DNA of 64,000 nt from Tessaracoccus sp. MC1865. GTDB taxonomy: Bacteria > Actinomycetota > Actinomycetes > Propionibacteriales > Propionibacteriaceae. The position numbers and the translations under genes were made by a program. A model generated the notes under the pieces. It was not told the DNA's origin. It worked only from the letters and a program-made list of their open reading frames with translations, and ran no database searches. Below, one piece after another: positions 37,558 to 46,729 of the stretch. Positions within the stretch are counted from its first letter, which is position 1. Every line of letters begins with the position of its first letter. The stretch lies in assembly GCF_017815535.1 (NCBI RefSeq), contig NZ_CP072596.1, positions 1,178,001 through 1,242,000 on the forward strand, in the 5' to 3' direction.

Positions 37558-38721
37558 GTGGATTGGTTTTTCTGGGTAATCATCGGGATCATCGGCCTCG
37601 CGATCGTGGTCGCGGGCATCATCATCACCGTCGACGGACGCAGGCAGCGCCGGCTCGAGGCTGAGACCCGGGCGGAGATCGAACCAACCGATCTTGAACC
37701 GCCGGTCGTCGCGCCCGAGGAGGTCGTGGTCGAACCGGCGCCGCCCGTGGTCGCACCCGAACCCGTGGTGGTGGAGCCCGGCATCGAGGCTCCGGAAGCG
37801 GCGGGCACGCGCTGGGCGCGGCTGCGCAGGCGGCTCTCCTCCAGCAACAACGCCCTGGCCCGCGCCCTGGGCGACCTCCTGAGCGCGGACCGAATCGACG
37901 AGGAGGTGTGGGAGGACTTCGAGACCACGCTGATCACCTCGGACCTGGGCGTCGGCCCCACCACTGAACTGACGGAGGCGCTCCGCAGGGAGCTCGCCAT
38001 CGACGGTGTGGCAGACCCCGTCCGCGCGAAGAACGTGCTGCGCACCGAGCTCCTCAAGCTGGTGGACCCCACCCTCGACCGGTCGCTGAACCTCACCCCC
38101 GCCAACGACGGTGACCCGGCCGTCGTCCTGGTCGTCGGCGTCAACGGCACCGGCAAGACCACCACCGTCGGCAAGCTGGCCCGCGTGCTGGTGGCTGAGA
38201 ACAAGTCCGTGGTCCTGGGGGCGGCAGACACCTTCCGGGCGGCCGCCGCTGAGCAGTTGTCGACGTGGGGTGAGCGCGTCGGCGTCGAGACCGTGCGCTC
38301 GGGCGAGGGCGCAGACCCCGCGTCCGTCGCGTTCGACGCCGTCGACAAGGGTGCCCGCGACGGCGTGGACGTCGTGATCATCGACACGGCCGGCCGGCTC
38401 CACACCAAGACCGGGCTCATGGACGAACTGGGCAAGGTCAAGCGCGTCATCGAGAAGAAGGCGCCCGTCACGGAGGTGCTGCTCGTGCTCGACGCCACCA
38501 CCGGTCAGAACGGCATGGCCCAGGCCCGCATCTTCGCCGAGGTGGTCAACGTGACCGGCATCGTGCTGACCAAGCTGGACGGCTCCGCCAAGGGCGGCAT
38601 CGTCATCCAGGTGCAGCGCGAACTCGGCGTGCCCGTCAAGTTGGTGGGCCTGGGCGAGGGCGTCGACGACCTCGCGCCCTTCGACCCCGAGAACTTCGTC
38701 CAAGGCATCCTGGGCGAGTAA
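37558..38721 (+). CDS. ftsY: Signal recognition particle receptor FtsY
   Basis: The SRP receptor GTPase (387 aa) that docks Ffh-ribosome complexes at the Sec translocon. Unlike E. coli FtsY it begins with a true membrane helix (WFFWVIIGIIGLAIVVAGII, residues 3-22), then a short acidic, Pro-rich linker. The NG domain has GVNGTGKTTT (~194-203), DTFRAAAAEQL, DTAGR (~276) and TKLDGSAKGG (~337). Ends tail to tail with pntB: the two stop codons directly abut, with no room for a terminator. Confidence 0.96.
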   Translation: MDWFFWVIIGIIGLAIVVAGIIITVDGRRQRRLEAETRAEIEPTDLEPPVVAPEEVVVEPAPPVVAPEPVVVEPGIEAPEAAGTRWARLRRRLSSSNNALARALGDLLSADRIDEEVWEDFETTLITSDLGVGPTTELTEALRRELAIDGVADPVRAKNVLRTELLKLVDPTLDRSLNLTPANDGDPAVVLVVGVNGTGKTTTVGKLARVLVAENKSVVLGAADTFRAAAAEQLSTWGERVGVETVRSGEGADPASVAFDAVDKGARDGVDVVIIDTAGRLHTKTGLMDELGKVKRVIEKKAPVTEVLLVLDATTGQNGMAQARIFAEVVNVTGIVLTKLDGSAKGGIVIQVQRELGVPVKLVGLGEGVDDLAPFDPENFVQGILGE

Positions 38722-40140
38722 TCAGACGCGGGCCCCGATGGCCGCAACGAGGGCATCGGAGCTCACCTTGGCGTCCCCCAACAACATGGTGACGTTGTCC
38801 TCGAAGAACAGCGGGTTCTCCACCCCGGAGTAGCCGGGGGCCATCGAGCGCTTGAAGACGATCACCCTGTCGGCCTCCCACACGCGCAGCACCGGCATGC
38901 CACTGATGGGCGTGCCCGGCTCCATGGCGGCGGGGTTCACGGTGTCGTTGGCGCCGATCACCAGCACCACGTCGGTCTCGTGGAAGTCGTCGTTGATCTC
39001 GTCCATCTCCAGCACGATGTCGTAGGGGACGTGCGCCTCGGCCAGTAGCACGTTCATGTGCCCCGGCAGACGACCGGCGACCGGGTGGATCGCGAAGCGC
39101 ACCTGGGTGCCGTTGCTGATCAGCCGCTTGGCCAGTTCGGCGACGGGGTGCTGGGCCTGCGCGACAGCCATGCCATACCCGGGGGCGATGACCACCCGGC
39201 GGGCATCGGTGAGCCAGCCCACCACTTCGTCGACGTTGGTGATGACAGCCTGCTTCGGGTTCCCGTCGGCGTCCAGGATCGCCACCGCTGCGCCGGAGGA
39301 GTCTCCGGTGCCGAACCCGCCGAGCAGCACATTGGTGATGGAACGGTTCATGCCGCGGGCCATCACGACGGACAGGATGATGCCGGAGAGACCGACGATG
39401 GTGCCGGCGACGATCAGCAGGTCAGAGCCCACCGCGAAGCCCGACAGCGCCCCGGCCCAGCCGGAGAACGAGTTGAGGAAGCTGACGACCACGGGCATGT
39501 CCGCGCCGCCGATGGCGAGCACCATGATGATGCCGAAGGCGTAGCCCAGGAGGTGGGCGATGATGAGCGCCCACAGGTTGGGGCTGATGAGGTGCCAGGC
39601 CAGGGAACCGATCAGGCCCAGCACCAGCAGGCCTACGACGAGGTTCTTGGCGGGCAGCGCGGTGGGCTTCGAGGTGATCTTCCCGTTGAGTTTGCCCCAG
39701 GCGACGATGGAGCCTGAGAACGTCAGCGAGCCGACGAACACGGCAGCCCACACCTCGACGCCATGCACGATCTGGTCCGTCAGCGCCGGGTAGCTCTCGA
39801 CGCCCAGGGCAGCGTTGATGCCCACGAACGCGGACGCCTGACCGCCGAAGGCGTTGAACAGGGCGACCAGGCCGGGAAGGCCCGTCATGGCGACCCTGGC
39901 CGAGTACAGCAGCCCGACGGCGAAGGCGATCACCAGCGCGATCACCAGCAGCGCGAACCCGAGGAGGTTCCACTGGGCGGCGAACGTCTGGACCACGGTG
40001 GCGATGACCGCCAGCGTCATGCCGACGATTCCGTAGGCGTTGCCGGAGCGGGCGGTGGTCTGCTTCGCGAGCCCGACGATGCTCAGGATGAACAGCAGGG
40101 CGGCGGCGATGTAGCAGCCGAAGACAAAGGCGTCGAGCAC
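38722..40140 (-). CDS. pntB: NAD(P) transhydrogenase beta subunit
   Basis: Membrane subunit (472 aa) of the proton-translocating transhydrogenase that uses proton flow to drive NADH + NADP+ to NAD+ + NADPH. The first ~265 residues contain eight or nine membrane helices (domain II). The C-terminal ~180 residues are the NADP(H)-binding domain III, with GYGMAVAQAQHPVAEL and the late VIGANDTVNPAA. GTG at 40140 lies one base after the pntA stop. The normal full-length partner of PntA. Confidence 0.95.
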   Translation of the reverse strand: MLDAFVFGCYIAAALLFILSIVGLAKQTTARSGNAYGIVGMTLAVIATVVQTFAAQWNLLGFALLVIALVIAFAVGLLYSARVAMTGLPGLVALFNAFGGQASAFVGINAALGVESYPALTDQIVHGVEVWAAVFVGSLTFSGSIVAWGKLNGKITSKPTALPAKNLVVGLLVLGLIGSLAWHLISPNLWALIIAHLLGYAFGIIMVLAIGGADMPVVVSFLNSFSGWAGALSGFAVGSDLLIVAGTIVGLSGIILSVVMARGMNRSITNVLLGGFGTGDSSGAAVAILDADGNPKQAVITNVDEVVGWLTDARRVVIAPGYGMAVAQAQHPVAELAKRLISNGTQVRFAIHPVAGRLPGHMNVLLAEAHVPYDIVLEMDEINDDFHETDVVLVIGANDTVNPAAMEPGTPISGMPVLRVWEADRVIVFKRSMAPGYSGVENPLFFEDNVTMLLGDAKVSSDALVAAIGARV

Positions 40141-40141
40141 C

Positions 40142-41677
40142 TCAGGCCTCCTTCGACGAAGCGAACAGGCCCAGCATCCGCTGGGTGATGGCGAAGCCGC
40201 CGACGCAGTTGATGCCGGCCAGGACGATCGCGACGAACGCGATCAGTTGGACGTACAACAGGGGCGACGTGAGCTGGGTGATGGACCCGACGATCGTGAT
40301 GCCGGAGATGGCGTTCGACACGCTCATCAGCGGGGTGTAGAGCGCTGGCTGCACGCCCCAGACCACGTAGTAGCCCACCACGCAGGCGAGCCCGAAGACC
40401 AGGACGTGACTGAGGAACCCACCAGGGAGGAGCAGGGCCAGCAGGAGCCAGGCGGCCACCACGAGCATCAGGCGCCGGAACCGTGCCCACTGATCGGGTG
40501 GGGAGGCCTTGGCCACCGGGGCCGGCACCTGGGCCGGTGTGGTCCTCGCGGGGGCTGCCGACACCTGGATGGGCGGCGGAGGGAACGTGATCTCGCCGTC
40601 GCGCGTGACGGTCATCTGGCGGTGCACCTCGTCGTCGAAGTCGACGGTGAGTGCACCGTCGGCCTGCGGGGTGAGCAGCTTGAACAGGTTGACCAGGTTG
40701 GTGCCGTAGAGCTGGGAAGCCTGGCCGGGGAGACGGGAGGCGAGGTCGGTCCAGCCGATGATCGTCACACCGCCGTCGGTGGTGTAGGACTCGCCCGGGC
40801 GGGTCAGCTCGCAGTTGCCGCCGCCGGCCGCGGCGAGGTCGACGATCACGCTGCCGGGACGCATGCTGGCCACCATGTCTGCGGTGATGAGCTTGGGGGA
40901 GGGCCGGCCGGGGATGGCCGCCGTGGTGATGATGATGTCGACGGTGTGGGCCTGCTCTGCGTACAGCGCGGCGGCCCTGTCGGCGTCGTCGGCGGAGGCC
41001 TCCTGGGCGTACCCGTCCGCGGAGACCTGCTTGGCCGTGGCGATGTGCAGGAACCGCGCCCCCATGGATTCGACCTGCTCGGCAGTCTCAGGCCGCACGT
41101 CCGTCGCGAAGGTCTCGGCTCCCAGGCTGCGGGCCGCGCCCACGGCAGCGAGCCCGGCGACACCGGTGCCGATGACGAACACCTTGGCCGGCGGCACCTT
41201 GCCGGCGGCAGTCACCTGCCCGCCGAACATCCGACCGAACGCGTGACCGGCCTCGATCACGGCGCGGTAGCCTGCGATGTTCGCCATCGAGGAGAGGGCG
41301 TCGAGCGACTGGGCGCGCGAGATGCGCGGCACCATGTCCATGCTGAGCGCCGTCACGCCCCGCTCCGCGAGGGCCTCCGTCAGCGACGAATCGGTGCGGG
41401 GATGCAGGAACCCGACGAGCGTCTGGCCCGGCCGCAGGAGGGCGGTCTGTTCCGGAGTGGGGGCGCCGACCATGGCGATGACGTCGCTCTGCCACACCGC
41501 CTCGGTGGACACCACCTGAGCGCCCACCTCGGCGAAGGCGTGGTCCGGGAACGACGCGCGTGAGCCCGCCCCGACCTCCACCGCCACCTCGTACCCGAGA
41601 CGTGCCAGATGGGCCACGGTGCTCGGCGTGGCGGCCACGCGCGCCTCCGGCGCCTCGTTGGGAATGCCGATCAACAC
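40142..41677 (-). CDS. pntA: NAD(P) transhydrogenase alpha subunit (single-chain)
   Basis: A 511-aa alpha subunit. The first ~370 residues are the NAD(H)-binding domain I, an alanine-dehydrogenase-like fold (MLIGIPNEAPEARVAATP, VIGTGVAGLAAVGAARSLGA). A Pro/Ala linker leads to four membrane helices at about 410-505. Many actinobacteria encode this as two proteins (PntAA and PntAB); here they are one chain. The GTG start has a strong AAAAGGAGG site. It is co-transcribed with pntB and supplies NADPH for biosynthesis. Confidence 0.95.
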   Translation of the reverse strand: MLIGIPNEAPEARVAATPSTVAHLARLGYEVAVEVGAGSRASFPDHAFAEVGAQVVSTEAVWQSDVIAMVGAPTPEQTALLRPGQTLVGFLHPRTDSSLTEALAERGVTALSMDMVPRISRAQSLDALSSMANIAGYRAVIEAGHAFGRMFGGQVTAAGKVPPAKVFVIGTGVAGLAAVGAARSLGAETFATDVRPETAEQVESMGARFLHIATAKQVSADGYAQEASADDADRAAALYAEQAHTVDIIITTAAIPGRPSPKLITADMVASMRPGSVIVDLAAAGGGNCELTRPGESYTTDGGVTIIGWTDLASRLPGQASQLYGTNLVNLFKLLTPQADGALTVDFDDEVHRQMTVTRDGEITFPPPPIQVSAAPARTTPAQVPAPVAKASPPDQWARFRRLMLVVAAWLLLALLLPGGFLSHVLVFGLACVVGYYVVWGVQPALYTPLMSVSNAISGITIVGSITQLTSPLLYVQLIAFVAIVLAGINCVGGFAITQRMLGLFASSKEA

Positions 41678-41795
41678 CGCTGCCTCCTTTTTTGTCCTGA
41701 CTTGCAGCGGACTCGCTTCTGGAAGGCTACTGGTGGAACCCGCGGCGCGGAAGGGCAGGGGTCCCTTTATCGGGCGCCGACGACGACCCGGCGTG

Positions 41796-43928
41796 TCAGG
41801 CCACGCTGGCCAGCGCGAAGGGCAGCACCGAGCCGGCCCCGGCCCGACGCAGCAACCGGCCGGCGACCGTCAGGGTCCAGCGCGAGTCCACCAGGTCATC
41901 GATCAGCAGGACCGGTCCTCCAGCCGCCAGCGACTCCGCCATGGCAGCGGGCACGCGGAACCGGTGCCACGCGTCCCGTACCCGGAAGGCGCTGTTGGTT
42001 GACCTGCTGAGCTCCTCAGCGCCGGGGTTCAGATCCAGCGGCCCGAGCAACGTCAACCTCCCGGCGCGCGCGATGCCCGTGGCCAGCGACTCCACCAGTT
42101 GCGGGCGCGACAGGCTGGGCACCCACGCCACCGCCGTCGGCCGCTCCTGCCAGCTCCACTCCTTCAGCACCCGCAGGCAGGCGCCGGCCAGCTCCGCCGG
42201 CACCTCGCCGTCGAGGGGCTGCCCGTCAGGACCAGGTGCGAAGAGTTCGCGCAGGGCGTTGCCGTAGCCGAGGTCCGTCAGGCGGGCCACCACCCGCCCC
42301 TCGTCGAGGGTCTCGTTGCCGGACAGTTTGCCGCGCATCGGCTTTCCGTCCTCGTCCGTGACGCCCAATTGGTCCAGGCCGGAGGGCCACTGGCCCCGCG
42401 GCGCGATGGGCACGCCCACCTGGTCGAGCGTCGAGCGCGCCTGCTCCGCCGCTTCGACGGTGACCTCCGTGGGATACCAGGGCCCGGCGCACGTGTCGCA
42501 CCGGCCACACCTCGCCGACGTGGGGTCGTCTAGCTCCGAGGTGAGGAACTCCATCCGGCAGGATCCTTCGGGCAGGCGCTGGTACTCCACCATGGCCTGC
42601 TGCTCCGCAACCCGCGCCGCCGCGATCCTGTCGTAGCGCTCCTGGTCGTAGACCCAGGGCCGGCCCGTCGCCTCCCAACCGCCCTGCACCGCCTGCACCG
42701 CGCCGTCGACCGCGAGGACCTTCAGCAGCAGTTCCAGTTGCGAGCGGCGGATGTCGACACGGGCCTCGAGCGCCGGTGTCGAGAGCGGCCGGCCCTCAGC
42801 ATTGAGCGCCTCAAGGATGGCGCCGGCCTTGGTCTCCGTCGGCATCGCGTTGGTGGCGAAGTAGTGCCAGATCTCCCGGTCCTCAGTGCCGGGCAGGAGC
42901 AACACCTCCGCATGGTCCGTGGCGCGGCCGGCGCGGCCCACCTGCTGGTAGTACGCAACCGGCGACGACGGTGCCCCCACATGCACGACGAACCCGAGGT
43001 CCGGCTTGTCGAAGCCCATCCCCAGCGCCGAGGTGGCGATCAGGGCCTTGACCTCGTTGTTCTTGAGCGCTTCTTCGGCCGCAACACGGTCAGCCGGGTC
43101 CGTGCGACCGGTGTAGGCGAGCACCTGGTGCCCCGCGGCGCGGAGGGCCGCAGCCGTGTCCTCCGCAGCGGAGACCGTCAGGCAGTAGACGATGCCGCTG
43201 CCCGGAAGGTCCCCCAGGTGCTGCGTCAGCCATGCCAGCCGGCGCCAGGACGTGCCCACGTCGAGCACCCCGAGGCGCAGCGATTCGCGTGCCAGGGCGC
43301 CGCGCAGCGTGAAGACCTCATGTCCGCCTGCGGCCATCTGCTCGGCAACGTCCTCGACGACGCGCTGGTTGGCTGTGGCCGTGGTGGCCAGGACGGGCAC
43401 GCCGTCGGGGAGTTCTGCGATGAGGGTGCGCAGCCGGCGGTAATCCGGCCTGAAATCATGGCCCCAGTCGCTGATGCAGTGCGCTTCATCGATCACCAGG
43501 AGGCCGGTGCGGGCCATCAGCCGGGGGAGCTGCTCGGCGCGGAAGCGGGGGTTGACGAGGCGCTCCGGCGACACGAACAGCACGTCGACCGAGTCCTCAG
43601 CGAGGCGTTCCTCGATCTGGCCCCAGTCTGTGACGTTGGAGGAGTTGATGGCCACCGCGCGCACGCCGGCCCGCTCGGCAGCCGCCTCCTGGTCCCGCAT
43701 GAGCGCCAGCAGGGGAGAGATGATCAGCGCCGGGCCGTGGCCTGCCCGCCTCCTCATCAGGGCGGCGATGAAGTACACCGCAGACTTGCCCCAACCTGTG
43801 CGTTGCACCACCAGCGCACGGCGCCCGTGCTCAGTGAGTGCTTCGATGGCCTCGCGCTGGCCCGGGTGGAACTGCGCGTCCGGCCGGCCGGTGAGTTGCT
43901 GGAGGATGCCGAGTGCTTCGTCGCTCAT
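41796..43928 (-). CDS. recQ: RecQ-type DNA helicase with C-terminal phosphoribosyltransferase-like domain
   Basis: A 710-aa protein. Residues 1-~480 are a RecQ helicase: Walker A RTGWGKS (43-49), VIDEAHCISDWGHDF, GRAGRA of motif VI, and the RecQ zinc cluster CRMEF with RCGRCDTC. The last ~150 residues are not RecQ: SLSRPQLVESLATGIA followed by GGPVLLIDDLVDSRWT is the PRPP-loop pattern of ComF-like phosphoribosyltransferases. No HRDC domain is evident. ATG at 43928 was chosen; in-frame starts lie 3 and 10 codons upstream. Helicase activity is expected; the role of the PRTase-like part is unknown. Confidence 0.9.
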   Translation of the reverse strand: MSDEALGILQQLTGRPDAQFHPGQREAIEALTEHGRRALVVQRTGWGKSAVYFIAALMRRRAGHGPALIISPLLALMRDQEAAAERAGVRAVAINSSNVTDWGQIEERLAEDSVDVLFVSPERLVNPRFRAEQLPRLMARTGLLVIDEAHCISDWGHDFRPDYRRLRTLIAELPDGVPVLATTATANQRVVEDVAEQMAAGGHEVFTLRGALARESLRLGVLDVGTSWRRLAWLTQHLGDLPGSGIVYCLTVSAAEDTAAALRAAGHQVLAYTGRTDPADRVAAEEALKNNEVKALIATSALGMGFDKPDLGFVVHVGAPSSPVAYYQQVGRAGRATDHAEVLLLPGTEDREIWHYFATNAMPTETKAGAILEALNAEGRPLSTPALEARVDIRRSQLELLLKVLAVDGAVQAVQGGWEATGRPWVYDQERYDRIAAARVAEQQAMVEYQRLPEGSCRMEFLTSELDDPTSARCGRCDTCAGPWYPTEVTVEAAEQARSTLDQVGVPIAPRGQWPSGLDQLGVTDEDGKPMRGKLSGNETLDEGRVVARLTDLGYGNALRELFAPGPDGQPLDGEVPAELAGACLRVLKEWSWQERPTAVAWVPSLSRPQLVESLATGIARAGRLTLLGPLDLNPGAEELSRSTNSAFRVRDAWHRFRVPAAMAESLAAGGPVLLIDDLVDSRWTLTVAGRLLRRAGAGSVLPFALASVA

Positions 43929-44034
43929 GCCCACCATGGAAGCACGACCCTCGGACAAGCCCCCAAAGTTATCAACAGCAGCCCCCGGTGTGACCGCATC
44001 CGCCGCCGTGGATCAGGGTCGGGGCACCGTTGGG

Positions 44035-44040
44035 TATCCT
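44035..44040 (+). promoter_or_regulatory. -10 element of ffh
   Basis: TATCCT lies 36 bases before the GTG of ffh. The short leader carries AAGGA eight bases before the start. Confidence 0.45.
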
Positions 44041-44076
44041 GATTCAGTTGCCTCCAACCGTAGAAGGATTGACTCA

Positions 44077-45621
44077 GTGTTTGACACTCTGCAGGACCGG
44101 CTCGCGTCGGTGTTCAAGGGGCTGCGCGCCAAGGGCCGGCTGACCGAGGCCGACATCGACGCCACGATGCGCGAGATCCGCATCGCGCTGCTCGAGGCCG
44201 ACGTCAACCTCGGCGTCGTCAAGGAGTTCGTCGCAGCGGTCAAGACCCGCGCCCTGGAAGTTGAACTGTCCAAGGCCCTGAACCCTTCGCAGCAAATCAT
44301 CAAGATCGTCAACGAGGAACTGGTCTCCATCCTCGGCGGGGAGGCGCGCACGATCCGCTTCGCGAAGCGGCCGCCCACCGTCATCATGCTCGCCGGCCTC
44401 CAGGGCGCCGGCAAGACCACGCTCGCGGGCAAGCTCGCCCGCTGGCTGAAGTCGGAGAAGCACACCCCGCTGTTGGTGGCGGCTGACCTCCAGCGGCCGA
44501 ATGCCGTGCAGCAGCTCCAGATCGTCGGCGAGCGCGCGGGAGTGCACGTCTACGCACCGGAGCCAGGCAACGGAGTCGGTGATCCCATCGCGGTCGCCCG
44601 GGGCTCCATCGCCCACGCGGAGGCCAAGCTCTACGACGTCGTCATCGTCGACACTGCCGGCCGCCTCGGCATCGACGCGGAGCTGATGCAGCAGGCTGCG
44701 GACATCAAGGCCGCCGTCAACCCGCACGAGACGCTGTTCGTCGTGGACGCGATGATCGGCCAGGACGCCGTCAACACCGCCAAGGCGTTCGACGAGGGCG
44801 TCGGGGTCGACGGCGTGGTGCTCACCAAGCTCGACGGCGACGCCCGCGGTGGCGCCGCGCTCTCGGTCGCCCGCGTACTGGGCAAGCCCATCATGTTCGC
44901 CTCCAACGGCGAGTCGCTGGCAGATTTCGACATGTTCCACCCGGACAGGATGGCCTCGCGGATCCTCGGGATGGGTGACGTCCTCACGCTCATCGAGCAG
45001 GCGGAGAAGACCTTCGACGCCGAAGAGTCGCGTGCTGCGGCCGAGAAGCTGATGAGCCGGAACCAGTTCGGTCTCCAGGACTTCCTCTCCCAGATGCAGC
45101 AGTTGCGCAAGATGGGCCCCATGTCGAAGATCCTCGGCATGCTGCCGGGCGCCGGGCAGTTCAAGCAGGCCATCAACGAGATCGACGAGAAGGAGATCGA
45201 CCGCATCGAGGCGATCATTTTCTCCATGACGCCGAAGGAACGCGACGACGTGGCCATCCTCAACGGCTCGCGCCGGGCCCGGATCGCGCGCGGCGCGGGC
45301 GTCGAGGTCTCCGACGTCAACAAGCTGGTCAACCGCTTCGTCGAGGCCCGCAAGATGATGGAATCCATGGCCGGCGGCAAGTTCCCGGGTATGGGCGGGA
45401 TGCCCGGCATGGGCGGCATGCCGGGGATGCCCGGTGGCCGCAAGCCGCAGAAGCAGCACAACCAGAAGGGCAAGAAGGGTCGCCGCGGCACCGCACGCCC
45501 CGCCGGCTCGAACCGCCCGGCGGCCCAGCCCGCCGCGCCGCAGATCCCGCAGACCATCGACGACTTCCAGCTCCCGCCGGAACTGCAGAAGATGTTCAAC
45601 GAGAACAAGCCGAAGTTCTGA
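44077..45621 (+). CDS. ffh: Signal recognition particle protein Ffh
   Basis: SRP54-type GTPase (514 aa) that binds signal peptides of nascent proteins and hands them to FtsY. N domain 1-~100; G domain with GLQGAGKTT (~107), DTAGR (~192), TKLDGDARGG (~250). The Met-rich M domain spans ~330-450 and ends in a Gly-Met repeat (GMGGMPGMGGMPGMPGG). A basic Lys/Pro/Ala tail of ~60 residues follows. GTG at 44077 (VFDTLQDRL) has AAGGA upstream; the frame stays open far upstream but only antisense to recQ. It is followed by an amidohydrolase, as in other actinobacteria. Confidence 0.97.
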   Translation: MFDTLQDRLASVFKGLRAKGRLTEADIDATMREIRIALLEADVNLGVVKEFVAAVKTRALEVELSKALNPSQQIIKIVNEELVSILGGEARTIRFAKRPPTVIMLAGLQGAGKTTLAGKLARWLKSEKHTPLLVAADLQRPNAVQQLQIVGERAGVHVYAPEPGNGVGDPIAVARGSIAHAEAKLYDVVIVDTAGRLGIDAELMQQAADIKAAVNPHETLFVVDAMIGQDAVNTAKAFDEGVGVDGVVLTKLDGDARGGAALSVARVLGKPIMFASNGESLADFDMFHPDRMASRILGMGDVLTLIEQAEKTFDAEESRAAAEKLMSRNQFGLQDFLSQMQQLRKMGPMSKILGMLPGAGQFKQAINEIDEKEIDRIEAIIFSMTPKERDDVAILNGSRRARIARGAGVEVSDVNKLVNRFVEARKMMESMAGGKFPGMGGMPGMGGMPGMPGGRKPQKQHNQKGKKGRRGTARPAGSNRPAAQPAAPQIPQTIDDFQLPPELQKMFNENKPKF

Positions 45622-45655
45622 TTCTCGAGTCTGAGGACAGCCAGAGGAGCGACCC

Positions 45656-46729
45656 GTGACCCAACCCCTGCACATCCATGGCACGTTCCTCCCTGAGGAG
45701 GAGCCGCGCGACCTCTGGGTCGTCGACGGCGTCCTCACCGACGAACCGGTGCGCGACGCCACCATGCTCGCCCGGAACGCTTTCATCGTGCCCGGCTACG
45801 TGGACGCCCACTCCCACATCGGGCTGGGCGTCGAAGGCGCGGTCAGCCCGGAGACGGCCCGCCGGCAGGCGACGCAGGACCTGCGCTCCGGCACGATGCT
45901 CGTGCGCGACGCGGGGTCGCCGTCGGATACCAGGTGGGTGCACGGCGAGCACGACCTGCCCCGGCTGATCCGCTCCGGCCGCCACATCGCCCGCCCCCGG
46001 CGCTACATCCGCTACCTCGGCGTCGAGGTGGAGCCGGACCAGCTCGTCGAACAGGTGCGGCACGAGGCCCGCTCCGGCGAGGGCTGGATCAAGCTCGTCG
46101 GCGACTGGATCGAGCGCGGCGTGGGAGACCTCGCGCCGCTCTGGCCGGCGGACATCGCGCAGCAGGCCATCGACGCCGCCCATGAGGAGGGCGCTCGCGT
46201 GACCGCCCACTGCTTCGGCGAGCAGGCCGTCCATGAGCTCGTTGCCGCCGGCATCGACTGCATCGAGCACGGCACCGGCCTCAGCGACGAGGGCATCGAG
46301 CAGATGGCCGGCCTGGGCACGGCTCTGGTGCCGACCATGATCAATCTGGAGAACTTCCCGATGTACGCCGCTCCGGCACAGGAGAAGTTTCCCAGCTACT
46401 ACGCCCACATGCACGACCTCCACGCGCGCCGTAAGCAGACCATCGGCAAGGCGATCGAAGCCGGGGTGCCGGTGTTCGCCGGCACCGACGCGGGCACCGT
46501 CGTTGAACACGGCCGCATCCGCGACGAGATCGACGCCCTCGCAGAGGTGGGGGGCCGAGCGTTCGCCGTGGCCGCCGCCAGCTGGGCGGCCCGCGAATGG
46601 CTGGGCGCGGACGGCCTTGAGGTGGGGGCCAGCGCAGACCTCATCGTGCTCGACGCGGACCCGCGCACCAGCGCCGAAACCATCCGTCAGCCGCTGGCGA
46701 TGGTGCTGCGCGGGGTGGCCCTCAGCTGA
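45656..46729 (+). CDS. Amidohydrolase-family metal-dependent hydrolase
   Basis: A 357-aa TIM-barrel amidohydrolase. Metal-binding residues are seen in VDAHSHIG (HxH), TAHCFGEQA, CIEHGTG and FAGTDAGT (Asp). The N- and C-terminal beta-sandwich segments (WVVDGVLTDEPV, ASADLIVLDADP) are typical of imidazolonepropionase/prolidase-like members. No substrate is assigned. GTG at 45656 has AGGAG. The gene follows ffh as commonly in this phylum. Its stop overlaps the stop of the convergent secreted-protein gene by 8 bases. Confidence 0.88.
   Translation: MTQPLHIHGTFLPEEEPRDLWVVDGVLTDEPVRDATMLARNAFIVPGYVDAHSHIGLGVEGAVSPETARRQATQDLRSGTMLVRDAGSPSDTRWVHGEHDLPRLIRSGRHIARPRRYIRYLGVEVEPDQLVEQVRHEARSGEGWIKLVGDWIERGVGDLAPLWPADIAQQAIDAAHEEGARVTAHCFGEQAVHELVAAGIDCIEHGTGLSDEGIEQMAGLGTALVPTMINLENFPMYAAPAQEKFPSYYAHMHDLHARRKQTIGKAIEAGVPVFAGTDAGTVVEHGRIRDEIDALAEVGGRAFAVAAASWAAREWLGADGLEVGASADLIVLDADPRTSAETIRQPLAMVLRGVALS

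Noticed and set aside
43474-44076. A ~200-residue N-terminal extension of Ffh
   Set aside because: The frame is open upstream of GTG 44077, but it is antisense to recQ, has no homology to Ffh, and the GTG has a proper ribosome-binding site and the conserved VFDTLQDRL start.
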